DNA from: Streptomyces sp. AP-93
GTDB taxonomy: Bacteria > Actinomycetota > Actinomycetes > Streptomycetales > Streptomycetaceae
Assembly (NCBI RefSeq): GCF_022808175.1
Contig: NZ_JALGBX010000001.1
Span: forward strand, 496,001-560,000
Length of the DNA stretch: 64,000 nt
Direction: 5' to 3'
Of the stretch, positions 9,701 to 17,113 are shown piece by piece. How positions within the stretch are numbered: position 1 is the first letter of the stretch; every line of letters begins with the position of its first letter. A program made the position numbers and the translations under genes. Below the pieces are notes generated by a model. The model was not told the origin of the DNA, did no database searches, and saw only the letters and a program-made list of their open reading frames with translations.

Positions 9701-9890
9701 TGTGGTGCGCGCCGGGCATGCCGTTCGCGGTGGGCGGGCCCTCGTAGAAGACCCACTCGGGGCGTCCCTCGGACTGCTCCAGGGTCTTGGCGAAGGTCTT
9801 GCTCTCGCGCCAGAAGTCGAGGACCGCGTGCTCGAGGGTAGGCAGGTCGACCTGGGCGGGTACCGGGCGGTACTGCGGCGGTGTGGTCAT
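6744..9890 (-). CDS. ileS: Isoleucyl-tRNA synthetase
   Basis: 1048-residue class Ia synthetase that charges tRNA-Ile. The HIGH-type signature reads NGMPGAHHIEAR near the N-terminus and the KMSKS loop reads GRKMSKHLGN. The editing domain includes VWTTTPWTLVSNTAVAAHPD. The C-terminus has the anticodon-binding domain with the extension typical of the long eukaryote-like IleRS2 type (family length about 1,040). ATG at MTTPPQYRPVPAQ was preferred over an upstream in-frame extension, because a GGAGG element lies about 10 bp before it and the T-box leader occupies the upstream DNA. Transcribed convergently to divIVA. Confidence 0.96.
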   Translation of the reverse strand: MTTPPQYRPVPAQVDLPTLEHAVLDFWRESKTFAKTLEQSEGRPEWVFYEGPPTANGMPGAHHIEARVFKDVFPRFRTMRGYHVARKAGWDCHGLPVELAVEKELGFNGKKDIEAYGIAEFNAKCRESVTRHTDAFTELTNRMGYWVDLDDAYRTMDPEYVESVWWSLKEIFNKGLLTQDHRVAPWCPRCGTGLSDHELAQGYETVVDPSVYVRFPLTSGPLAGEAALLVWTTTPWTLVSNTAVAAHPDVTYVVATNGEEKLVVAQPLLEKSLGEGWEATGESFSGKEMERWTYQRPFDLVEFPAEAHYIVNAEYVTTEDGTGLVHQSPAFGADDLAVCRAYGLPVVNPVRPDGTFEEDVPLVGGVFFKKADEKLTADLDARGLLFRHIAYEHSYPHCWRCHTALLYYAQPSWYVRTTAVKDAMLRENEKTNWFPDSVKQGRFGDWLNNNIDWALSRNRYWGTPLPIWRCEENHLTCVGSLKELGELTGTDQSNLDPHRPYIDEVTFPCTAEGCTLTSARVPEVIDAWYDSGSMPFAQWGYPHKNKEIFEKRYPAQFISEAIDQTRGWFYTLMAVGTLVFDKSSYENVVCLGHILAEDGRKMSKHLGNTLEPIQLMDTHGADAVRWFMAAGGSPWAARRVGHGTIQEVVRKTLLTYWNTVAFQALYARTSNWAPSASDPAPADRTVLDRWLLSELHTLTTEVTEAMESYDTQRAGKLLSSFVDDLSNWYVRRSRRRFWQGDAAALRTLHEVVETVTRLLAPLTPFITERVWQDMIVPVTPDAPESVHLTTWPAPDASAIDPVLSQQMQLVRRLVELGRATRAESGVKTRQPLSRALVAVSGFETLSPELHSQITEELNVSSLASLSEVGGSLVDTTAKANFRALGKRFGKGVQDVAKAVAAADAAALSLALRSGGASVEVNGETVTLTPEEVIITETPREGWSVASDSGATVALDLEITPELRLAGLARDAIRLIQEARKNSGLDVADRIALRWSSSDPELVAALTDHSSLIADEVLATDYASGEADASYGDPFEDEPLGLTFRLRKA

Positions 9891-9904
9891 GAGGCTGAAC
9901 TCTT

Positions 9905-10175
9905 CCTCCGGCGGGGTGTCACTTCCGTCCGGAGGGACGAGAGCCGCCCTCCCCGAATCAGGGACAAGCCGTTCCCGCGGTACCACCCTCCTTGGCCTGC
10001 GGACCTGTGGTCCGCCGGCCCCCTCATTGGGGTGCGAAGCCGGTTCTACTCGCCCTACGGGAATCCCGTGGGCTTTCTTCCGGCGGCTCCGGGGTGATCC
10101 TTCGCATCGCGCTCGCCCCCGGGCTCTCACCGTCCCCGGGTCGCTCCTGGCTGCGTCCGACGCTACTCGTCCCCA
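9905..10175 (-). promoter_or_regulatory. T-box riboswitch of ileS
   Basis: On the minus strand the signature AGGGTGGTACCGCG (9976-9989) is the T-box antiterminator/antisequestrator bulge that pairs with the uncharged tRNA acceptor end. About 165 nt further upstream the leader begins with GGACGAGTAGCGTC (near 10172), as in T-box stem I. An AUC codon in GAAGGATCACCCCGG is a candidate isoleucine specifier. After the T-box come GAGGGCGGCTCTCGTCCCTC and CGGAGGAAGAG, consistent with sequestering the ribosome-binding site. Actinobacterial ileS T-boxes act on translation initiation and have ultrashort stem I forms; that mechanism is assumed here. Confidence 0.92.
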
Positions 10176-10397
10176 TCCATGCTTCTCGCTGGGCCCAGTG
10201 TACGGGCCGGGGGGCCGGGCGGCAGACCGGTTTACGGGGCGTGGCGCGGGGGTCCGGGCGTGGCGCGGACCGGGGCCTGGAGTGACCCGAATGGGCCGAC
10301 GGGCCGCTCCGGGGTGCGGTGGGGCGGGTGGGGCGGATTACCGGGCTCCCTGCTGGGCACAACGGATGCAGGTTGACCTCGATGGACGCGTGCCCCG

Positions 10398-10426
10398 TTG
10401 CCGTGGGGCCGGAGTCGATTTATCGT
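10398..10426 (+). promoter_or_regulatory. Candidate promoter for the DksA-like gene
   Basis: TTGCCG (10398-10403) is followed after 17 bp by TATCGT (10421-10426), about 50 bp before the downstream start codon. The rest of 10176-10397 is GC-rich with no gene or further recognisable signal. Confidence 0.4.
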
Positions 10427-10476
10427 TCCGGCACGATTCGCGAGCAATGATCACAGTATGTGAAGGGGCCGCGGCC

Positions 10477-11349
10477 ATGGTGGCGAAGAAGACCGCCGGG
10501 AGTACTGCCAAGAAGGCTGTCGGGAAGGCTGCGGAGAAGCCGGCGCAGGAGTCGGTGACGGAGGTGGCGGCCCCGGATCCGGAGGCCGGACCGGTGGAAG
10601 GGGCTGTCACCGGGAAGAAGGCGGCGGTCACGAAGAAGGCGGTCACGAAGAAGGCGGCGGTCGGGACCGAGGCGGCGTCGGGCACCACGACGGCGGAGGC
10701 CGGCACGAAGGCCACCGGAACGAAGAAGGCGGCCGCCGGGAAGGCGCCTGCCGGGAAGGCGGCCGCCGTCAAGAAGACGGCCGCGAAGAAGGCCACGGCC
10801 AAGACGGCCGGGGCCGAGGGGGCGGCGCAGGCCGCGCACGAGACGGGAGCCCGGAAAGTGGTTGCCAAGAAGAGCACCGGCACGGCCAGGAAGACGGCCA
10901 CTGCCGCGACCAGCGGGCTGCCCAAGGCGCGGGCCACGGCGGGCCTGGCGCCCGGCGAGCTCGCCGTACGGCCCGGAGAGGACCCCTGGACCCCTGAGGA
11001 GGTCGCCGAGGCGCGGGCCGAGCTGGAGAGCGAGGTGCTGCGGCTGCGCGCCGAGCTCCAGGCCTCCGACGCGGCCATTTCCGGGCTGATGCGGGACTCC
11101 GGAGACGGCGCGGGCGACGACCAGGCCGACACCGGGACCAAGAACATCACCCGGGAGTCCGAGCTCGCCCTCGCCGCGAACGCCAACTCGATGCTGGAGC
11201 AGACCGAGCGCGCGCTGGAACGGCTGGAGGCGGGCACGTACGGCCTCTGCGAGAACTGCGGCCAGCCCATCGGCAAGGCACGGATGCAGGCCTTCCCGCG
11301 GGCCACGCTGTGCGTGGACTGCAAGCAGAAGCAGGAGCGGCGGCACTGA
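10477..11349 (+). CDS. DksA/TraR-type zinc-finger protein with histone-like tail
   Basis: 290 residues in two parts. The first about 150 residues are an Ala/Lys-rich tail with many KKA and AAKK units, similar in composition to histone H1 or HupB tails and therefore probably DNA-binding. The last about 110 residues are a DksA/TraR module with a C4 zinc finger (CENCGQPIG and CVDCKQKQ). DksA-family proteins bind the RNA polymerase secondary channel. Here the zinc module may act on RNA polymerase or simply be structural. GAAGGGG about 8 bp upstream supports the ATG at 10477; an in-frame ATG at 10447 is possible. It stands alone before lspA. Confidence 0.85.
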   Translation: MVAKKTAGSTAKKAVGKAAEKPAQESVTEVAAPDPEAGPVEGAVTGKKAAVTKKAVTKKAAVGTEAASGTTTAEAGTKATGTKKAAAGKAPAGKAAAVKKTAAKKATAKTAGAEGAAQAAHETGARKVVAKKSTGTARKTATAATSGLPKARATAGLAPGELAVRPGEDPWTPEEVAEARAELESEVLRLRAELQASDAAISGLMRDSGDGAGDDQADTGTKNITRESELALAANANSMLEQTERALERLEAGTYGLCENCGQPIGKARMQAFPRATLCVDCKQKQERRH

Positions 11350-11476
11350 GCGCGGGCTGAGGGCGGGCCGAACGGGGCGGAGCGGGTCCCGGGAGGCCGC
11401 CTGGCGGGCGCCGGAGGGCCGCGGGGCGTCGCCGGCGGGTTCCCTCGGGGTCCGGCCGGGGCGGCAGCCCAAGGGC

Positions 11477-11506
11477 ACCCTGACGTACTCTCGTGTCCGT
11501 CAGGGT
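11477..11506 (+). promoter_or_regulatory. Inverted repeat upstream of lspA
   Basis: Perfect 9-bp arms ACCCTGACG (11477-11485) and CGTCAGGGT (11498-11506) with a 12-nt spacer lie about 70 bp before lspA. They could be an operator or a weak terminator of the preceding gene. The remaining 11350-11577 sequence shows nothing else I can name. Confidence 0.4.
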
Positions 11507-11577
11507 CCAGGAACCTGGCGGGTCGGTCGGCGCCGTGCCGTCCAACAACCTGGTTCGAGCTAGTTCGAGGGACTCAC

Positions 11578-12141
11578 GTGGCAGAGGCGGAGCGCATCAT
11601 CGGTACGCCGGAGGTCGGGGAAGACGGCACCCAGCCCGAATCCGCGGCGCCCAAGGGGCGGCGGCGGATCGTCGCGCTGCTCGTCGTGGCGCTTCTCGCC
11701 TACCTCGTCGACCTGGGCAGCAAGATGCTGGTCGTCGCGAAGCTGGAGCACCAGCCGTCGATCCAGGTGATCGGCGACCTGCTGAAGTTCGACGCGATCC
11801 GCAACCCCGGCGCCGCCTTCGGCTTCGGCGAGGCCTTCACGATCATCTTCACCTGCATCGCCGCCACCGTCATCGTGGTGATCGTGCGGCTCGCGCGGAA
11901 GCTGTACAGCCTCCCCTGGGCGATCGCGCTGGGTCTGCTGCTGGGCGGGGCGCTGGGCAACCTGACCGACCGGATCTTCCGCTCGCCGGGCGTCTTCCGC
12001 GGGGCGGTCGTCGACTTCATCGCACCCGCCCACTTCGCCGTCTTCAACCTCGCGGACTCGGCGATCGTGTGCGGCGGGATCCTGATCGTCCTGCTGTCCT
12101 TCAAGGGCCTGGACCCGGACGGCACCGTCCACAAGGACTGA
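11578..12141 (+). CDS. lspA: Lipoprotein signal peptidase LspA
   Basis: 187-residue type II signal peptidase, an aspartyl protease in the membrane that cleaves prolipoproteins after diacylglyceryl transfer. Four hydrophobic segments are visible, the first at about 38-55. The conserved motifs are [20 protein letters not shown] and the catalytic FNLADSAI. The N-terminal extension before the first helix is longer than in E. coli, which is common in Streptomyces. The GTG start follows GAGGGA. It is encoded 41 bp upstream of rluD, the usual pairing. Confidence 0.94.
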   Translation: MAEAERIIGTPEVGEDGTQPESAAPKGRRRIVALLVVALLAYLVDLGSKMLVVAKLEHQPSIQVIGDLLKFDAIRNPGAAFGFGEAFTIIFTCIAATVIVVIVRLARKLYSLPWAIALGLLLGGALGNLTDRIFRSPGVFRGAVVDFIAPAHFAVFNLADSAIVCGGILIVLLSFKGLDPDGTVHKD

Positions 12142-12182
12142 TCGCGGGAATGGTCTTCTGTCGAGTCCTGCATACTCGACAG

Positions 12183-13124
12183 GTGAGTACGATTCCCGAG
12201 ATCCGCACCCTGCCCGTACCCGATGGCCTCGAGGGCGAGCGCGTCGACGCCGCCATCGCCCGTATGTTCGGTTTTTCCCGGACGAAGGCGGCCGAACTCG
12301 CGGCCGCGGGAAAGGTGCTGGTCGACGGCAGTGTCGTCGGGAAGTCCGAGCGTGTGCACGGTGGCGCCTGGCTCGAAGTCGAGATGCCCGAACCGCCGCG
12401 GAAGGTCGAGCTCGTCGCCGAGCCCGTTCCCGGCATGGAGATCGTCCATGACGACGACGACATCGTCGTCATCATGAAGCCGGTCGGCGTCGCCGCCCAC
12501 CCCAGCCCCGGCTGGACCGGTACCACCGTGATCGGCGGCCTCGCCGCCGCCGGCTACCGCATCTCCACCTCCGGTGCCTCCGAGCGCCAGGGCATCGTGC
12601 ACCGGCTCGACGTCGGCACCTCCGGCCTGATGGCCGTCGCGAAGTCGGAGCGCGCGTACACCTCGCTGAAGAACCAGTTCCGCGAGCGGATCGTCGACAA
12701 GCGCTACCACGCGCTGGTGCAGGGCCACCCCGACCCGATGAGCGGCACGATCGACGCGCCGATCGGGCGGCACCCCAGCGCCGACTACAAGTGGGCCGTG
12801 ACCCAGGAGGGCAAGCCCTCCGTCACGCACTACGACCTGATCGAGGCCTTCCGCGCCGCCTCGCTGCTGGACATCAAGCTGGAGACCGGGCGCACGCACC
12901 AGATCCGCGTGCACATGGCCGCCCACAAGCACCCCTGCGTCGGCGACCTGACCTACGGCGCCGACCCGACCGTCGCGAAGCGCCTCGGGCTCACCCGGCA
13001 GTGGCTGCACGCGGTGCGGCTCGGGTTCGAGCACCCGTCGGACGGGCAGTGGGTCGAGTTCGCGAGCACCTACCCGACGGACCTGCAGAACGCGCTGGAC
13101 GTGATCCGCAAGGAGAGCGAGTGA
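12183..13124 (+). CDS. rluD: RluA/RluD-family 23S rRNA pseudouridine synthase
   Basis: 313 residues. An N-terminal S4 RNA-binding domain (about 14-75, [21 protein letters not shown]) precedes the catalytic domain. The RluA signature [11 protein letters not shown] contains the active-site Asp. Downstream motifs [15 protein letters not shown] and [11 protein letters not shown] are typical. It should convert uridines of helix 69 or related rRNA sites to pseudouridine. The start codon is GTG with only a weak ribosome-binding site, so translational coupling to lspA is possible. The stop overlaps the next gene by 4 bp. Confidence 0.9.
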   Translation: MSTIPEIRTLPVPDGLEGERVDAAIARMFGFSRTKAAELAAAGKVLVDGSVVGKSERVHGGAWLEVEMPEPPRKVELVAEPVPGMEIVHDDDDIVVIMKPVGVAAHPSPGWTGTTVIGGLAAAGYRISTSGASERQGIVHRLDVGTSGLMAVAKSERAYTSLKNQFRERIVDKRYHALVQGHPDPMSGTIDAPIGRHPSADYKWAVTQEGKPSVTHYDLIEAFRAASLLDIKLETGRTHQIRVHMAAHKHPCVGDLTYGADPTVAKRLGLTRQWLHAVRLGFEHPSDGQWVEFASTYPTDLQNALDVIRKESE

Positions 13125-13603
13125 CCGCCGTCGGCGGCGCCGGCGGTGTCGCCGTACGGGTCGCCGTCACGGAGGCGGACCTGAAGGCCTGCTTCGCCGT
13201 GCGGACCGAGGTCTTCGTGGTCGAGCAGTCGGTGCCGGAGACGATCGAGTACGACGCGTACGACGAGATCGCGCTGCACGTGCTGGCCGAGGGGGCGGAC
13301 GGGGTCGCGCTGGGCACCGGCCGGCTGCTGTACGGGCCGCGGGCCCTGGGCAAGACGGGGTCCCCGGAGGTCGGTTCGCTGGGGCGGCTGGCCGTCTCCA
13401 AGTCCGCGCGCGGGCTCGGGGTGGGGGTCGCGCTGGTCCGGGCGATCGAGGCGGAGGCGGTTCGGCTGGGCCTTTCCGCTGTCGACCTCGGGGCGCAGAC
13501 CCATGCGATGGGGTTCTACGGGCGGCTCGGGTACGAGGCCTACGGGCCGGAGTTCGAGGACGCGGGGATTCCGCACCGGTCTATGCGGCGCGCTCTGCCG
13601 TAG
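13121..13603 (+). CDS. GNAT-family N-acetyltransferase
   Basis: 160 residues with an acetyl-CoA-binding fold of the ElaA-like type. It has [13 protein letters not shown] at the N-terminus, then [22 protein letters not shown], which holds the CoA pyrophosphate loop R-x-x-G-x-G/A, and [13 protein letters not shown] near the end. The substrate is unknown. The GTG start overlaps the rluD stop (GTGA), so it is probably translated from the lspA-rluD transcript. Confidence 0.87.
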   Translation: MTAVGGAGGVAVRVAVTEADLKACFAVRTEVFVVEQSVPETIEYDAYDEIALHVLAEGADGVALGTGRLLYGPRALGKTGSPEVGSLGRLAVSKSARGLGVGVALVRAIEAEAVRLGLSAVDLGAQTHAMGFYGRLGYEAYGPEFEDAGIPHRSMRRALP

Positions 13604-13640
13604 CCCGGCCGGGGTGGAGGCGGCCCTGCGGGGCTGTCCC

Positions 13641-13797
13641 CTACCCGCCCTTCCACCGTTCCCTGGGCTCCGCCCAGACCCGCGCCTCAAACGCCGGCGG
13701 GGCTGAAAGGTCGCCTCAAACGCCGGCGGGGCTGAAAGGTCGCCTCAAACGCCGGCGGGGCTGAAAAGATCGCCTCAAACGCCGGCGGGGCTGAAAG
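13641..13797. repeat. Palindromic intergenic repeat, copy 2, with a 29-bp tandem array
   Basis: The left half (CTACCCGCCCTTC and GTTCC..GGGCTCCGCCC) matches copies 1 and 3. The core CGCCTCAAACGCCGGCGGGG is amplified head-to-tail almost four times (13683-13711, 13712-13740, 13741-13770, 13771-13797), each unit ending in CTGAAAGG or similar. No spacer lies between the units, so this is not a CRISPR array. The element fills the 301-bp gap before the antiporter gene; the last part (13798-13904) holds no recognisable feature. Confidence 0.85.
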
Positions 13798-13904
13798 CGG
13801 CGGAGCCCCAGGACGCGGCGCCGCGCGGGCTCGACGGGCCGCTCGTCGGCGGAGCCCGACACGCAACCCGGTCCGCGTCGCCCAGCGCAGCGGACTGGCA
13901 GGGT

Positions 13905-15503
13905 GTGGGAGTGGATCAGCTCCTGCTGCTGTTCGTGTTGTTGCTCGGGGCCGTGGTGACGGTGCCGCTCGGGGACCGGTTGGGGCTGCCCGCGCCCGTA
14001 TTGATGACGCTCGGCGGAGTGGTGCTCGCCCTGGTGCCCGTGGTGCCCAATGTCGACATCCCGCCCGAGTACATCCTGCCGCTGGTGCTGCCCCCGCTGC
14101 TGTACGCCTCCGTGCAGCGGACCTCCTGGCGGCAGTTCGCCGCCAACGTGCGGCCCATCCTGCTGCTGGCCGTCGCGCTCGTCTTCGTGACCACCGCGGC
14201 CGTCGCCTTCACCGCGCACGCCCTGGTGCCGGGGCTCTCGATCGCCGCGGCCGTCGCGCTCGGCGCGCTCGTCGCCCCGCCCGACCCCGTGGCCGCCACC
14301 GCCGTGGCCGGATCGCTCGGGCTGCCCCGGCGCATGGTGTCGATCCTGGAGGGCGAGGGGCTCTTCAACGACGTCACCGCCATCGTGCTCTACCACGTGG
14401 CCGTCGCCGCCGCCGTCAGCGGCACCTTCTCGTGGCCCGGGGCGCTCGGCGAGTTCGTGCTGTCGGCCGTCGTGGCCGTCGCGGTGGGGCTCGGGCTCGG
14501 CTGGGCCGCCAACCGGCTCATGGGACGGCTCGGCGATGCCACGCTCCAGATCGGGCTGACGCTGCTCGTGCCGTTCGTGGCGTACGTGCTGGCGGAGGAG
14601 TTCCAGGGCTCCGGCGTGCTGGCCGTGCTGACCACGGCGCTGTTCCTCGCCGAGTACGCGACCGACGCCGACGACGTGCTGGGCCGGCTCGCCGGGCACA
14701 CGTTCTGGGAGGTCGTCGACATGCTGGTCACCGGTGTCGCCTTCGGGCTGATCGGGCTGGAGCTGCACAACGTGTTCGGGGCCGCCAGCGGCCGGGCCTG
14801 GGAGATGGCCGGGTGGGCGGCGGCCGTGGTCGCGGTGGTGGTCGGCGTACGGCTGGTGTGGCTGCTGCCGGCCGGCTGGCTCGCGAAACGGCTCCACTCG
14901 CGGCGCGACTACGAGGAGGAGATCCCGCTGAGCTGGCGGGAGTCCGTGGTCATGTGGTGGGCGGGGATGCGGGGCGTGGCGTCTGTGGCGCTGGCGCTCG
15001 CCCTTCCCTTCGAGACGGACGCGGGGGATCCCTTCCCGGCCCGTCAGGAGATCGTCTTCATCGCCTTCGCCGTGATCATGACCACCCTGGTGGTCCAGGG
15101 ACTGACCCTGCCGTGGCTGGTCCGCCGGCTCGGCGTGGAGGCCGACCCGGACGCGGAGGCGGAGATCGCCCGCGCGCTGGCGATCCGCGCCGCCAAGGCC
15201 GCGAAGCGGCGGCTGAAGGAGATCGAGGAGGTGGAGGACCTGCCCGAGGACCTGGTGGAGATCCTCTACCGCAGGGCGTACGACGTGGGCGCCAGGATCA
15301 GCCCCGACATGGTCGACGAGGAGCGGCGCGAGGCGTACGTGAAGCGGGTGGAGCGGATCCGCGACGTGCAGCGCATCCAGCGGGAGATGATGTCCGCCGC
15401 CCGGCACGAGGTGCTGGCCGCGCGCAGCGAACCGGGCGCCGATCCGGAGATCGTCGACCGGGTGCTGCGGCACCTGGACGTGCGCAGTCTGCGCAGTCCG
15501 TAG
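13905..15503 (+). CDS. Na+/H+ antiporter, CPA1 family
   Basis: 532-residue membrane exchanger. About twelve hydrophobic segments span residues 1-420. Conserved CPA1 motifs include VAPPDPVAATAVAGSLGLP and LEGEGLFNDVTAIVLY, the latter carrying the ion-binding Asn-Asp pair. The last about 110 residues are a charged cytoplasmic tail (AKRRLKEIEEVEDLPEDLVE). It is expected to extrude Na+ or K+ in exchange for protons. GTG at 13905 was chosen because the first membrane segment starts immediately after MGVDQ. It appears to be transcribed alone. Confidence 0.93.
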   Translation: MGVDQLLLLFVLLLGAVVTVPLGDRLGLPAPVLMTLGGVVLALVPVVPNVDIPPEYILPLVLPPLLYASVQRTSWRQFAANVRPILLLAVALVFVTTAAVAFTAHALVPGLSIAAAVALGALVAPPDPVAATAVAGSLGLPRRMVSILEGEGLFNDVTAIVLYHVAVAAAVSGTFSWPGALGEFVLSAVVAVAVGLGLGWAANRLMGRLGDATLQIGLTLLVPFVAYVLAEEFQGSGVLAVLTTALFLAEYATDADDVLGRLAGHTFWEVVDMLVTGVAFGLIGLELHNVFGAASGRAWEMAGWAAAVVAVVVGVRLVWLLPAGWLAKRLHSRRDYEEEIPLSWRESVVMWWAGMRGVASVALALALPFETDAGDPFPARQEIVFIAFAVIMTTLVVQGLTLPWLVRRLGVEADPDAEAEIARALAIRAAKAAKRRLKEIEEVEDLPEDLVEILYRRAYDVGARISPDMVDEERREAYVKRVERIRDVQRIQREMMSAARHEVLAARSEPGADPEIVDRVLRHLDVRSLRSP

Positions 15504-15625
15504 GGTCCGGCTCCGGCAGCGGGCGCGGGCCATCCGGGCGGGGTGCGGGGCCCGCACGGCATGGCGCCCGGGGGCCGCTGAGCGCCCGGGCGGATGCTGA
15601 TGGCTCCCCCTCGCAGGAGAGTCCC

Positions 15626-16050
15626 GTGAGTGATCCCAGCCCCCGAGTGACCCCGAGAGAGAGCTACCTGCGCGGCCTGGTCGCGTACGCGCTGGTCGTC
15701 GGCCTGTGCGTGGCGATCGCGCTCGCCCCCCTGCTCCAGCGCCGGGCCTGGCTGTTCCCGATGCCGGGCACCCGACGCGAGTGCGGGCTGCTGGGCAGGG
15801 CCCCCATAGGCCGGCCCTGCAGACGGAGGCCGCGCTCGGGAACCTCGCGGGCCGTGACGCGGCGGCGCTGGCCTTCGCGCGGGAGACCCATGCCCGTACC
15901 GCGGTCGCCGAGTGCCTGGCGGCCACGACGACCCTGTGGCTGCCGCTGTACGGGGTGGGGGTGGCGGTGCTGGTGGGTACGGCCGTCTGGTTCCGCGACC
16001 GGGCCCGGGCCAGGGACCGGGACCGGGCCGGCCTTCCGGATCAGGCCTGA
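15626..16050 (+). pseudogene. Small two-helix membrane protein, apparently frameshifted
   Basis: A GTG at 15626 after AGGAGAG opens a reading frame giving SDPSPRVTPRESYLRGLV and a membrane helix (AYALVVGLCVAIALAPLL). That frame then turns into Arg-rich sequence without protein character. From about 15800 a different frame continues naturally (LQTEAALGNLAGRDAAALAF), has a second helix (LPLYGVGVAVLVGTAVWF) and stops at 16050. Joining the two frames would give a protein of about 140 residues. I read this as one gene broken by a 1-bp indel somewhere in 15760-15830, or a sequencing error. I do not recognise the family. Confidence 0.5.
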
Positions 16051-16063
16051 CCCGGGGAGCGGC

Positions 16064-17113
16064 CTACACCTGGTAGCGGTCCGGGGCGAAGAGGTGGACG
16101 TGGCCGGCTATCCACTCCGAGGTTCGGGTCAGACCCTCCTGGAGGGAGACTTCGGGCTTCCAGCCGGCCCAGTCGCGGGCCCGGGTGTTGTCCGACAGCA
16201 GGCGCTGGACCTCGCTGCCCGAGGGACGCAGCCGGGCGGGGTCGACGACCACCTCCGCGTCCCGGCCCGACGCCGTGATCAGTGCCCGGGCCAGGTCGCC
16301 GATGGAGATCTCCTCTCCGGTGCCGAGGTTGATCACCTCGCCCAGGGCCCGGTCGCACTCCGCGACCGCGAGGAAGCCCGCCGCGGTGTCGGTCACGTAA
16401 GTGAAGTCCCGGGTCGGGGTCAGGGATCCCAGCCGGACCTCCCGGGATCCCGAGTGGAGCTGGGCGAGGATGGTGGGGATGACCGCCCGGGCCGACTGGC
16501 GCGGGCCGTAGGTGTTGAACGGCCGGACCACCGTCACCGGCAGCTCGAACGCGTGGTGGAAGGAGAGCGCCGTCATGTCGGCGCCGATCTTCGAAGCGGA
16601 GTACGGGGACTGCGGCTGGAGCGGGTGGCTCTCGGAGATCGGGACCGTCAGGGCCGTCCCGTAGACCTCGCTGGTGGAGGTGTGGACGAGGCGGCGCACG
16701 CCGTGGCGGCGGCAGGCCTCGGCCATGTTCTCGGTACCGGTGACGTTGGTCTGGACGTACGCGCCGGGCGAGGCGTAGCTGTACGGGATCCCGATCAGGG
16801 CCGCCAGGTGGAAGACCGTGTCGCAGCCGGCCACCGCGTCGCTGACCCGGCCCGCGTCGCGGACGTCGCCGGCCCACATCTCCACCGGGCCGCCCGGGTC
16901 GGCCAGGTACCGGGCCAGGTGGCCCTTCTCCGCGTACGGCTTGTAGTGCACGAAGGCGCGCACCTTCGCGCCCCGGGCGACCAGCAGGTCGACGAGCGTG
17001 GAGCCGATGAAGCCCTCGGCGCCCGTGACGAGGACCGTACGGCCGCTCCAGTCGGCGGGAGTGCGCGCCGGGGTGGGCATCGGCGCGGGCGTGGGGGCGT
17101 GCGGCGTGGTCAT
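16064..17113 (-). CDS. LegB-like NAD-dependent nucleotide-sugar dehydratase
   Basis: 349-residue extended short-chain dehydrogenase. The NAD-binding TGAEGFIGSTLVDLL is near residue 30, and the catalytic YSASKIGAD supplies Tyr and Lys with the upstream TSTSEVYG Ser/Thr. The best family match by eye is LegB-type UDP-GlcNAc 4,6-dehydratases and GDP-mannose dehydratases. The expected reaction is conversion of an NDP-sugar to the 4-keto-6-deoxy form. The ATG overlaps the stop of the upstream MurG-like gene by 4 bp, so the pair is probably co-expressed and may modify a lipid-linked or cell-wall sugar. Confidence 0.85.
   Translation of the reverse strand: MTTPHAPTPAPMPTPARTPADWSGRTVLVTGAEGFIGSTLVDLLVARGAKVRAFVHYKPYAEKGHLARYLADPGGPVEMWAGDVRDAGRVSDAVAGCDTVFHLAALIGIPYSYASPGAYVQTNVTGTENMAEACRRHGVRRLVHTSTSEVYGTALTVPISESHPLQPQSPYSASKIGADMTALSFHHAFELPVTVVRPFNTYGPRQSARAVIPTILAQLHSGSREVRLGSLTPTRDFTYVTDTAAGFLAVAECDRALGEVINLGTGEEISIGDLARALITASGRDAEVVVDPARLRPSGSEVQRLLSDNTRARDWAGWKPEVSLQEGLTRTSEWIAGHVHLFAPDRYQV

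Noticed and set aside
6867-10097. 1076-codon plus-strand frame opposite ileS
   Set aside because: Antisense to a complete isoleucyl-tRNA synthetase and without any domain pattern.
13683-13797. Possible CRISPR array
   Set aside because: The 29-bp units adjoin each other without spacers, and no cas gene is present.
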